From positions 1-64,000 of the forward strand of contig NZ_NRTA01000009.1 of assembly GCF_002286735.1 (NCBI RefSeq): a DNA stretch of 64,000 nt, in the 5' to 3' direction. Below are positions 27,970-35,945 of the stretch, piece after piece; positions within the stretch are counted from its first letter, which is position 1; each line of letters begins with the position of its first letter. Source of the DNA: Leptolyngbya sp. BC1307. GTDB taxonomy: Bacteria > Cyanobacteriota > Cyanobacteriia > Phormidesmidales > Phormidesmidaceae. Made by a program: the position numbers and the translations under genes. The notes below the pieces were generated by a model that saw nothing but the letters and a program-made list of their open reading frames with translations, did no database searches and had not been told where the DNA came from.

Positions 27970-28173
27970 CTATCGATCTGATAGTTCCGCAATCCGAAAG
28001 CCCATTGTGCATTCGTACTGGGCTGGCCCCTGGTGCAGCGGTTGGTCAATCGGATGGCCGCAGCGCAGACGGCCCTGTTGCCAGCGAGGCAGACCGCTCT
28101 GGTTCGCCATCGGGCAACTTTGACAGACGGCAGCGGGAGGTAAGAGCTGATTTTCCATCAAAATAACTAACAT
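27970..28173 (-). CDS. Small conserved Cys-containing protein
   Basis: A 67-aa ORF with Cys residues in VCQSCPMA (CxxC), LRCGHP and YECTMG, a pattern suggesting a small metal- or disulfide-bound fold. I have a memory of similar short cyanobacterial proteins ending in MGFRIA, but cannot name a family. It lies upstream of the tic20-like gene on the same strand. The plus-strand ORF 27957..28166 is its shadow. Confidence 0.55.
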   Translation of the reverse strand: MLVILMENQLLPPAAVCQSCPMANQSGLPRWQQGRLRCGHPIDQPLHQGPAQYECTMGFRIAELSDR

Positions 28174-28463
28174 AGGTATCGCTTCCTCCCAGTAAGGCCA
28201 GTAGCAGCACAGTGAAGTGTTCCTATATTAGGCTACCCACCCACAGAATCTGTATGGGGTTTTACACAGCTTCAGCACAATTTGAGGTTCTTTGCACAAT
28301 GCCTTGAAATTGCAGCGCAGTCAGTCAGGTTGAATCTCATGTCTGATTTTGAGACAGCAAAATAGGGCTCGAGCTTAAAGCAACCTGTGGAAGCATACCT
28401 CATTCAATTTCTAGATAGAATAGTGGTTAGTTCAGGATCTGGCAGGCAAAGGGGTAAACCTGA

Positions 28464-29027
28464 ATGGTACAAGCACTATCTAAAGCGCTGACCTTAGCGG
28501 AGTTTTTGCAATTGCCGGAGACGAAGCCTGCAAGTGAATACGTTGATGGCCAAATTATTCAAAAATCGATGCCCCAAGGGAAACATAGCGTTATTCAAGG
28601 AGAACTTGTACCTGCTATCAATGGGGTAGTCAAGCCTAGGCGTATTGCTCGTGCGTTTCCTGAGCTACGGTGTACCTTTGGTGGCCGTTCAACTGTTCCT
28701 GATATTGCAGTTTTTCGCTGGAACCGAATTCCCCGTGATGAGAATGGAGAGGTTGCCAATACGTTTCCTACTGCACCAGATTGGACAATTGAAATCCTCT
28801 CTCCTGATCAAAGCCAAACAAAAGTAACGAAGAATATTCTGCACTGTCTACAGCACGGAACCGAAGTGGGTTGGTTAATTGATCCCGGTGAACAAACTGT
28901 GTTTATCTATCGTCCAAAACAAGAACCTGAGGTATTGGATGAGCCAGATAGAGTTGTTCCCGTACCATCATTTTCAAATGAGTTAAAGCTCACGATCAAA
29001 GAACTGTTTGCTTGGCTGCTGGAGTAA
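28464..29027 (+). CDS. Uma2-family (DUF820) putative nuclease
   Basis: A 187-aa protein of the Uma2/DUF820 family, with a PD-(D/E)XK restriction-endonuclease-like fold and massively expanded in cyanobacteria. Visible marks are ASEYVDGQIIQKSMP, the catalytic-type VPDIAVFRW (Asp) and WTIEILSPDQS (Glu) with a following Lys (QTKVTKN), and GWLIDPGEQTVFIYRP. The biological role is unknown. Codon use is more AT-rich than in neighbours. It converges with the DEAD-box helicase gene. Confidence 0.9.
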   Translation: MVQALSKALTLAEFLQLPETKPASEYVDGQIIQKSMPQGKHSVIQGELVPAINGVVKPRRIARAFPELRCTFGGRSTVPDIAVFRWNRIPRDENGEVANTFPTAPDWTIEILSPDQSQTKVTKNILHCLQHGTEVGWLIDPGEQTVFIYRPKQEPEVLDEPDRVVPVPSFSNELKLTIKELFAWLLE

Positions 29028-29095
29028 GACTCAAATAGTTAATAGTTGCGTGTCCTCGCAACTAGGCAAAGCCTAACTCAATAGATGAAATAAAC

Positions 29096-29136
29096 AGCTT
29101 CAAACAAATGCCCTGTGATTGTTTATCACAGGGCAT
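29096..29136 (-). terminator. 12-bp perfect hairpin terminator between Uma2 and helicase genes
   Basis: ATGCCCTGTGAT and ATCACAGGGCAT are perfectly paired with a 5-nt loop. On the minus strand the stem is followed by T-rich TTTGTTTG, so it should terminate the helicase transcript, whose stop is 23 nt upstream. It may also stop the convergent Uma2 transcript, though with a poorer T-tract on that side. Confidence 0.75.
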
Positions 29137-29158
29137 CACAGGCTTTAGTGCGGCTCCA

Positions 29159-30556
29159 TCACTGAGAAGTTGAAACGCGATTCTCTTGAGGAGTAGCTTC
29201 ATTACCGTTCAGTTTGACTGGCTTTGGCTTTGGCTTGTCAGCGTATTCCTCCGCCCTTAGCTGAGTCGGTCGCGCCTGATCATAGGCCATTTGTAGTGCC
29301 GCCGCCGCAATCGTGCGAATGTCGTATTCTTCACCAAGCTGAGACACGATGGGTAAGAAGGAGGCTACGCGCTCACTGGTGATCGCTTCTCGCACTCGGG
29401 TCTGTAGTTTTTCCAGATGACGCGCGGCGATCGCTGCTTGAGTGGGCACCTTGCAATATTCCATTGGCTTGTGAAACCGCTTTTCTACTCGGGTGAGTTT
29501 GTACTTTTCTAACGGGCTCACTATCGAGACGGCGCGGCCCTCTTTGCCAGCGCGGCCCGTTCTACCGATGCGGTGGACGTAGCTATCTAAGTTATCTGGC
29601 AGCTCGTAGTTGATCACGTGGCTGAGGTCGTCAACGTGGATGCCCCGCGCTGCAATATCGGTCGCCACTACCCAGCGCACCTGCCGCTGACGAAAACGCT
29701 GTAGCAGTCGCTCTCGCTGAGACTGAGTGAGGTCGCCGTGATACTCATCGGCACTGTGGCCTGCCGCTTGCAACTGGCGGGTAAGGTCCGCCGCCGTGCG
29801 CCGGGTACGCACAAAGATGATGGCTGATTCGGGGTCTTCTATTTCTAAAATGGGCATCAGCGCTCTCGGCTTAGTCCAACCCTTGGGCACCACATAGGCA
29901 ATTTGCTTGATGCGAGCGGTCGAGGCTTTTTGCGGCTCCACGCTCACCGTCACTGGAGACTTGAGAAAGCGAGCGGCCAGCTTTTGAATTGCGGGCTCCA
30001 TTGTGGCTGAGAAAAAGGCCGTCTGCCGCTCATCGGGCGTGTGAGACAGGATCTTTTCTACATCTTGAATGAAGCCCATGTTGAGCATTTCGTCGGCTTC
30101 ATCTAGCACCATGACGCTGACTTGGTCAAGTACCAGGCCGCCCCGGTCAATCAGGTCAATCACCCGGCCAGGGGTGCCCACGACGACTTGAGATCCTCTT
30201 CTCAAACGACTTAGCTGCTGCCCAATCGACTGCCCACCATAGACAGCGGTAACTTGCAGCCGCCGATCTATCGTAAAACCCTGCATGGCTTGACTCACCT
30301 GCATCGCCAACTCCCGAGTCGGCGTTAAGACCAGCGCCTGCACGTAGCGGTTGGATACATTGACCTGCTCCAAAATCGGCAGCGCAAAGGCCGCTGTTTT
30401 CCCGGTGCCCGTCTGTGCCAGCCCGACCGCGTCGTGACCGGCAATCAGATGGGGAATGGCCTGAGCCTGGATTGCTGTTGGCTTAGTAAAGCCCATATCG
30501 TTCAAATGTTTGACGCGACCGGGGGAGAGTCCTAAATCAGCAAATGAAGAGGTCAT
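29159..30556 (-). CDS. DEAD-box ATP-dependent RNA helicase (CrhR/CsdA-like)
   Basis: A 465-aa RNA helicase with all core motifs: Q motif region (GFTKPTAIQAQAIP), Walker A AQTGTGKT, PTRELA, VLDEADEML, SAT, and HRIGRTGRAG. A C-terminal extension (~370-465) ends in a Lys/Pro-rich tail. Cyanobacterial homologues (CrhR type) are redox- and cold-induced and remodel mRNA; identity as CrhR itself is an inference. It lies 44 nt downstream of rimO on the same strand. Confidence 0.93.
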   Translation of the reverse strand: MTSSFADLGLSPGRVKHLNDMGFTKPTAIQAQAIPHLIAGHDAVGLAQTGTGKTAAFALPILEQVNVSNRYVQALVLTPTRELAMQVSQAMQGFTIDRRLQVTAVYGGQSIGQQLSRLRRGSQVVVGTPGRVIDLIDRGGLVLDQVSVMVLDEADEMLNMGFIQDVEKILSHTPDERQTAFFSATMEPAIQKLAARFLKSPVTVSVEPQKASTARIKQIAYVVPKGWTKPRALMPILEIEDPESAIIFVRTRRTAADLTRQLQAAGHSADEYHGDLTQSQRERLLQRFRQRQVRWVVATDIAARGIHVDDLSHVINYELPDNLDSYVHRIGRTGRAGKEGRAVSIVSPLEKYKLTRVEKRFHKPMEYCKVPTQAAIAARHLEKLQTRVREAITSERVASFLPIVSQLGEEYDIRTIAAAALQMAYDQARPTQLRAEEYADKPKPKPVKLNGNEATPQENRVSTSQ

Positions 30557-30600
30557 TGTGTTCCTAATGAGAGTGAGACTGAGAAACAGCAGCGCAGGCG

Positions 30601-31941
30601 CTAGCTAGGGGCTGAGGCCAAGACTGGGGCAACGACAGCCCCAAACAGGTCGTAAGCGTCTGCCGATTCGATGGTGACCGGCACTAGCTGACCTAGCGCG
30701 GCCTGACCTTTGATATACACCAAGCCATCGACATCGGGGGCAAACCGGGCGCTGCGGCCAATTAATTCGCCCGTGGATGGATTTTCTTGCTCGATCAGTA
30801 CATCGACGACGCGGCCTATCTGGGCCTGGTTGCGCTGAAAGGAAATCTCCTGCTGGGCTATCATCAGCGCGTCGCGGCGAGCGTCTTTAACGGACTGCTC
30901 AATTTGGTTGGGCAGGTCGTAGGCGGCAGTGCCTTCCTCGGGGGAAAAGGTAAAAACGCCGACATGGTCAAACTGATGGCGCTGCACAAAGGACTTGAGA
31001 TGCTCGAAGTGCTCGGCGGTTTCACCAGGGAAGCCGACGATAAAGGTAGTTCTCAAGACGGCGTCGGGCAAAGACGCCTTGAGATTTTGAATGATCTGGT
31101 CGTTGACCTGTCCTTGCCAGGGGCGGTTCATCGCTCGCAAGACTTCTGGATGGGAGTGCTGTAGGGGCAGATCTAGATAGGGCAGCGCGTTGGGCGTATC
31201 TTGAATAGCGCTAATCACAGCCGGGGTAAGGCCAGTAGGATAGGCGTAGTGCATTCTCACCCAGGGCACATCGACTCCGCCTAAGGCGCGCAGCAGCTCT
31301 GCTAGCTTGGGCTTGCCGTAGATATCGACGCCGTAGTTAGTAGTAATTTGAGAAATCAGAATGATCTCTTGGACGCCTTGAGCGGCGAGCTGATGAGCTT
31401 CGGCCACGATGGACTCAATGGGGCGCGATCGCTGCTTCCCCCGCAAGTGCGGAATAATGCAAAAGGCACACTTATAATCACAGCCCTCAGCTACTCGCAC
31501 ATAAGCCACCCCTTCTGAGGTCGTACGATAGCGAGGCACCGTTTCGTCAGCAATATAAGTAGGCTCAGCCGACACTTCTTTGACGCGCTCGCCCGCTTCG
31601 GCCCGCTCGATTACGTCGACTATCTTGTGATAGTCACCCGTACCCACTAGCGCCACCGCTTCGGGAATTTCTGCCAGCAGCTCGCCTTGAAAGTGCTGAG
31701 CCAGACAGCCGGTGATGACGATCTTTTTATCCGCTTCGGCGAGTTCTACCAAGGTGCGAACAGACTCTTCCCTGGCCGACTCAATGAAGCTACAGGTATT
31801 GACAATCACGTAGTCAGCGAGTTCCTCGTTGACACCTACGCCGTAGCCCGCTGCCGCGAGCAAGCCCAGCATATGCTCACTGTCTACTCGATTTTTCTCA
31901 CAGCCCAGGTGCGAAACTGCAATGGTGGGTTTTTGTCCCAT
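30601..31941 (-). CDS. rimO: Ribosomal protein S12 methylthiotransferase
   Basis: RimO is a radical-SAM enzyme that adds a methylthio group to an Asp of ribosomal protein S12. The 446-aa protein has the N-terminal cluster cysteines ([25 protein letters not shown]), the radical-SAM triad in CDYKCAFC, and a C-terminal TRAM domain (about 375-440). The start [25 protein letters not shown] is typical of cyanobacterial RimO rather than MiaB. It probably cotranscribes with the helicase gene downstream. Confidence 0.95.
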   Translation of the reverse strand: MGQKPTIAVSHLGCEKNRVDSEHMLGLLAAAGYGVGVNEELADYVIVNTCSFIESAREESVRTLVELAEADKKIVITGCLAQHFQGELLAEIPEAVALVGTGDYHKIVDVIERAEAGERVKEVSAEPTYIADETVPRYRTTSEGVAYVRVAEGCDYKCAFCIIPHLRGKQRSRPIESIVAEAHQLAAQGVQEIILISQITTNYGVDIYGKPKLAELLRALGGVDVPWVRMHYAYPTGLTPAVISAIQDTPNALPYLDLPLQHSHPEVLRAMNRPWQGQVNDQIIQNLKASLPDAVLRTTFIVGFPGETAEHFEHLKSFVQRHQFDHVGVFTFSPEEGTAAYDLPNQIEQSVKDARRDALMIAQQEISFQRNQAQIGRVVDVLIEQENPSTGELIGRSARFAPDVDGLVYIKGQAALGQLVPVTIESADAYDLFGAVVAPVLASAPS

Positions 31942-32312
31942 GAAATGCTCTCAGTTTAAATAGTCGTACTAGCCCAATCTGACACAAAGCAGGTGTAGCG
32001 ATCGCTCTGTGAATGGCCCATCCGAACTTGACCCAATCTGTTCCCGAACTTGGATAGGCACCAGGCAACCCTAAAGCCGTGCTTTCAGGAACTCGAAGCA
32101 AAAAGCAATCCTCTTCTCCAAAATCATAACATAACTACACAATTGACGAGAGAAAAATCGTTGCCGCTGTCGTCAAAGCGTCTGCCTGGCAAACTTCAGC
32201 TCAAACTCTCAGCATTGACTGTTAAGGTAGATCGAGGTCTTGAAGCGATCGCTGACGGCCCTGTCCCACTTTATACAAAATAACGACGTGACGAGTCCGA
32301 GATAATAACCCC
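31942..32312. other. Intergenic region between rimO and btpA
   Basis: A 371-bp divergent spacer. The 77-codon track ORF (32050..32283) has no recognisable protein pattern and I do not call it. Two HIP1 octamers lie at about 31999 and 32246. Promoters for rimO and btpA are expected here; nothing else is seen. Confidence 0.5.
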
Positions 32313-33164
32313 GTGGACTTAACCCAGATTTTTAGAACGGCCAACCCTGCGATTGGCGTTGTTCATCTGCTGCCCTTGCCGACCTCTCCCCGCTGGCAAG
32401 GCGACCTGCAGGCAGTGATTGCCCGCGCCGAGCAAGAAGCGACAGCCCTGGCGGCAGGCGGCGCTCATGGCCTGATTGTAGAAAATTTCTTTGACGCGCC
32501 ATTTCCTAAGTCGCAGGTAGACCCGGCGGTCGTCAGCGCTATGAGCTTGGTGGTGCAGCGCCTGCAGCAGCTGGTGCCGCTGCCGATTGGGATTAACGTA
32601 TTGCGTAACGATGCCCGGAGTGCGCTGGCGATCGCCACCTGCACAGAGGCTAGCTTTATCCGGGTCAACGTACTCACAGGGGTGATGGCGACCGATCAGG
32701 GGCTGATTGAAGGTGAGGCTCACGACATTTTGCGCTATCGCCGCGAACTCGGTAGCGATGTCAAAATACTGGCCGATGTGTTGGTCAAGCACGCTCGGCC
32801 ACTGGGGACGCCCAACCTGACAACAGCCGTGCAGGATACGATTTTTCGGGGGCTAGCCGATGGCGTGATTTTGTCAGGTTGGGCCACCGGCAGCCCGCCG
32901 AGTTTAGAAGATCTGGAGCTGGCGCGGGCAGCCGCAGGGGAGACACCTGTATTCATCGGTAGCGGCGCAACCTGGGAGAATATTCCGCAGCTGATTCGCT
33001 CTGCTGACGGGGTTATTGTCTCTAGTTCGCTTAAGCGCAAAGGTCAAATTGAGCAGTCGATTGACCCGATTCGGGTGCGGCAGTTTACCACTGCGCTGAA
33101 GCAGGGGCTGGCGCAGCGAGATGACGTGATTGCCCAGGTAAACCGCTCGCTGCCAGTCGGCTAA
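32313..33164 (+). CDS. btpA: BtpA-family protein (photosystem I biogenesis factor)
   Basis: A 283-aa TIM-barrel-like protein of the BtpA family. In Synechocystis BtpA is a thylakoid-associated extrinsic protein needed to accumulate photosystem I reaction-centre subunits. Typical blocks are NPAIGVVHLLPLPTSPRW, GAHGLIVENFFDAPF, FIRVNVLTGVMATDQGLIEG and GVIVSSSLKRKG. The start is GTG at 32313. It is followed after ~190 nt by the VKOR gene on the same strand. Confidence 0.93.
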   Translation: MDLTQIFRTANPAIGVVHLLPLPTSPRWQGDLQAVIARAEQEATALAAGGAHGLIVENFFDAPFPKSQVDPAVVSAMSLVVQRLQQLVPLPIGINVLRNDARSALAIATCTEASFIRVNVLTGVMATDQGLIEGEAHDILRYRRELGSDVKILADVLVKHARPLGTPNLTTAVQDTIFRGLADGVILSGWATGSPPSLEDLELARAAAGETPVFIGSGATWENIPQLIRSADGVIVSSSLKRKGQIEQSIDPIRVRQFTTALKQGLAQRDDVIAQVNRSLPVG

Positions 33165-33355
33165 GCCGATCTTTGGATAGAGCCTAAACAACGATGACAA
33201 CCGTGGATCAAGCAGCCAGTTAAATAGCTGTGACAGATTCCTGTTCGATCACGGGTATTTTTGTCTAAGATTCTCTAGGGGCTTTCGATCCAAAATTTCA
33301 AGCGCTATTGATTTTTGAAGACTTTACTCGCCAGGCATTCGCCCAGGCATTTGCT

Positions 33356-34291
33356 ATGAGACGCCGTCGCCAGGAAACGCTCTGGATTCACCGCTGGTCG
33401 CGCCCGCTGATTGGGGCGATCGCTGCCATTGGCGCAGCCGGTACCGGCTATCTGACCGTCGTGAAACTGATGAATAAAACGGCGGCTTGTTTGGGAGGGT
33501 GCGATCGCGTTCTCTCTAGCGAATGGGCGACTATCTTTGGCCTGCCGCTGACGCTGTTTGGCTTTTTATCCTACCTCTCGATGCTGGTACTAGCCGTAGC
33601 GCCGCTGCTGGTCAGTATTGAGAAAAATAAAGCGCTGCGCACTAAGCTAGAAGGTCTCACCTGGCCGCTCTTGTTTATCGGGGCGACCGGCATGATGGTC
33701 TTCAGCGGCTTTTTAATGTATGTGCTGTCTACCGAGATCAAAGCGGTTTGTCTCTACTGCATTGCCTCGGCCACGATGACAGTTCTAATGTTTTTGCTCA
33801 CCTTGCTAGGGCGGCGCTGGGATGATCGCGGTCAGATCCTGTTTACCGGCGTAATTGTGGCAACGCTAGCGCTAGTCGGGACATTTGGCATTTACGCAGT
33901 GCCCGGCGGCCCATTAAACTCGGGCGTGCAGGCCGCCGATGGGGCTCAAGTTGAAGGGGCCGGACCAGCGATTACAACGGCCTCTGGTGAGGCTGAAATA
34001 GCGCTAGCTCAGCACCTCAACGACATTGGAGCCAATATGTATGGTGCTTACTGGTGTCCTCATTGCCATGATCAAAAGCAGCTATTCGGCAAAGAGGCAG
34101 TTGCACAAATGCCTTACGTCGAATGTGCGCCAGATGGCCTGAACTCGCAAACTGCCGTCTGTCAGGCTATTCCGGAGCTTAAAGGGTTTCCTTCCTGGGA
34201 GGTAAACGGTCAGTTTCTAGAAGGGACTCAAACCCTGGAGACACTGGCCGCTGCTTCTGGCTACGAAGGCCCGACAGATTTCACTAACTGA
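33356..34291 (+). CDS. Vitamin K epoxide reductase-thioredoxin fusion
   Basis: A 311-aa membrane oxidoreductase that forms disulfides in secreted or lumenal proteins by passing electrons to quinone. The VKOR part has about five TM helices, the loop cysteines in ACLGGCDRVLSS and the quinone-site CLYC. A C-terminal thioredoxin-like domain carries YWCPHC. This fusion is normal for cyanobacteria and for the plastid protein LTO1. The track start is a TTG at 33308; I prefer the ATG at 33356 (MRRRRQETLW). It converges with ccmO. Confidence 0.92.
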   Translation: MRRRRQETLWIHRWSRPLIGAIAAIGAAGTGYLTVVKLMNKTAACLGGCDRVLSSEWATIFGLPLTLFGFLSYLSMLVLAVAPLLVSIEKNKALRTKLEGLTWPLLFIGATGMMVFSGFLMYVLSTEIKAVCLYCIASATMTVLMFLLTLLGRRWDDRGQILFTGVIVATLALVGTFGIYAVPGGPLNSGVQAADGAQVEGAGPAITTASGEAEIALAQHLNDIGANMYGAYWCPHCHDQKQLFGKEAVAQMPYVECAPDGLNSQTAVCQAIPELKGFPSWEVNGQFLEGTQTLETLAAASGYEGPTDFTN

Positions 34292-34361
34292 TGCAGCACA
34301 GCTGAGAGGGCTGAGCGCAGTCGTAGGCACTTCGCCTTCTTTTGGAGTAGCCCGGCCCCCC

Positions 34362-35165
34362 TTACAGTTCTTCGGTTTCTAATTCTTTGATCGGCACCGA
34401 CTGCCGCTTTCTCTCGATGGTCTCTAGCTCCGGGGCTCTAGCCGGAATCAGTTCCTTCTGCCGCTCCTTGCGCTCTTCTAGCTTCAGCGGTAGCCGCACG
34501 GCTTGAGGCTGCTTTTCTTCGACAGTCTGCGCCTTAGGTAAGCTGCGCTCTAGTTCACCTAGTGGCCGAGGAATCACCATCACCGAGTTGAGTTCGCCGA
34601 TGCGCTCAGCCTCATTCATGCCTGCTTCTACGGCAATCACCACATTAGAAAGTGAGCCCTGAATAATAATCGTGCAGAGCCCTTCACCGATGGTTTCGTG
34701 AGAGAGCAGCGTAATTTCGGCTGATTTGGTCATCGCGTCAGCCGCACCGACCATCGCCGGAAAGCCTCGGGTCTCTAATAGGCCAATAGCGCTGCCGCCC
34801 ATTGACTGGCCCACACCTTCTAGATCTTCTAGCCGGGCGGTGATGGGTAAAACCGCCTCCAGGTTAGCCATTGGCCGAGGAATCATAGAAGAAGAGATAA
34901 ACTGGCCAAACTGCTGAGCAGTCTTTTCACCGGCATGAACCGCCATGCGCACGTCGGCGACACCGCCTCTGACAATAACTGTGCAGTGGCCACCACCCGT
35001 CTTTTCGTAGCCCACCAAAAATACGTTAGCAGACTTCATCATGGCATCGGCTGTGCCAATAATTGCCGGGAAGCTCGTCGTTGAGACCATGCCCAGCGCC
35101 GTATCGTGCAGCCAATTGCGGGCAGTTACGGTCGGCTTGCGAAGGGGAGTAGCATCTGACTGCAT
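34362..35165 (-). CDS. ccmO: Carboxysome shell protein CcmO (tandem BMC)
   Basis: CcmO is a beta-carboxysome shell protein with two fused bacterial-microcompartment domains, visible at about 24-110 (LGMVSTTSFPAIIGTADAMMK) and 128-212 (IGLLETRGFPAMVGAADAMTK). A 50-60-residue charged Glu/Arg/Lys C-terminal tail follows. CcmO is required for carboxysome assembly in Synechococcus elongatus. It is the last gene of the ccm operon, starting 4 nt after the ccmN stop. Some cyanobacteria carry ccmO elsewhere; here it is inside the operon. Confidence 0.95.
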   Translation of the reverse strand: MQSDATPLRKPTVTARNWLHDTALGMVSTTSFPAIIGTADAMMKSANVFLVGYEKTGGGHCTVIVRGGVADVRMAVHAGEKTAQQFGQFISSSMIPRPMANLEAVLPITARLEDLEGVGQSMGGSAIGLLETRGFPAMVGAADAMTKSAEITLLSHETIGEGLCTIIIQGSLSNVVIAVEAGMNEAERIGELNSVMVIPRPLGELERSLPKAQTVEEKQPQAVRLPLKLEERKERQKELIPARAPELETIERKRQSVPIKELETEEL

Positions 35166-35169
35166 ACGT

Positions 35170-35907
35170 TTAAGAAGAAGAGTTGTCGTTCAGCGGCTGC
35201 CGGTTGGGAAACAGCGCTGAAATGAGTTCGGTCACCTGTGATTTGCCGTATACCTGATGGTTAGGGGTGGGCGCAGCGAGTGATGACGATCCATAGCCTG
35301 ATTGTACGCCATTAGTCGAGGAGCCGTTATGGGGGCCGTTGAGTGATCCGTTGGTCTGAACCGGCTGGCTGAAGGGCTGGTTGAGCAGCGGTGGTGGCAC
35401 AAAGGTGCTGGTCTGATCGCTCAGATCGGGAACCGATATGGGTTTGGGTGCAATTGGCCCAGGTTCAACAAAAGTATTTTTGAACGTTTCTGTTTGAGCA
35501 CTGACCGGTTGAGTTCTGACCGGCTGAGCCCGGCTATAGTCATTGCGCTGTGGCGAATCTGGCTGAGCGCCGATTAACGTGTCGGGCGGCAGAATTGTGT
35601 CGGCTGCCACGGATGGATTGATCAGCGTACTGCCTGGGCTGACGCAGGCGTTCGTTCCAATGGTGCCCTTGCCGACGACTAACACGCTGGACCCCAAGCT
35701 GACGCCTGCTGAGATCGTCAGCAGGCCTGCCCGCGACTGTACACAAACGCCAGCAGCTAAGCAGGCACCTCTACCAACCACGATGCGACTGCCCGATGCT
35801 GCCTGTAAAACCACGCCGGGTGCGATCGCTGCCGATTCATCAATAGTGACATCGCCCATCACACAGTAATGGGTCGAGCTGACGAGAGTAGGGTCCCTTA
35901 GGGTCAC
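35170..35907 (-). CDS. ccmN: Carboxysome assembly protein CcmN
   Basis: CcmN links the CcmM-Rubisco core to the shell. The N-terminal half (about 10-120) shows left-handed beta-helix hexapeptide repeats (IAPGVVLQAASGSRIVVGRGACLAAGV). A long Pro/Ser/Gln-rich linker follows. The C-terminal ~18 residues (YGKSQVTELISALFPNR) are the amphipathic encapsulation peptide that binds shell hexamers. The start is GTG at 35907, giving an N-terminus of normal length; no better start lies upstream before the ccmM stop. Confidence 0.94.
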   Translation of the reverse strand: MTLRDPTLVSSTHYCVMGDVTIDESAAIAPGVVLQAASGSRIVVGRGACLAAGVCVQSRAGLLTISAGVSLGSSVLVVGKGTIGTNACVSPGSTLINPSVAADTILPPDTLIGAQPDSPQRNDYSRAQPVRTQPVSAQTETFKNTFVEPGPIAPKPISVPDLSDQTSTFVPPPLLNQPFSQPVQTNGSLNGPHNGSSTNGVQSGYGSSSLAAPTPNHQVYGKSQVTELISALFPNRQPLNDNSSS

Positions 35908-35945
35908 GTTGGTTACAGAGGATGCTTGCAGTGACGGCAGGTCGC

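Noticed and set aside
32050-32283. 77-aa ORF between rimO and btpA
   Set aside because: No domain pattern, no good start context, contains HIP1 sites typical of the local DNA; probably random.
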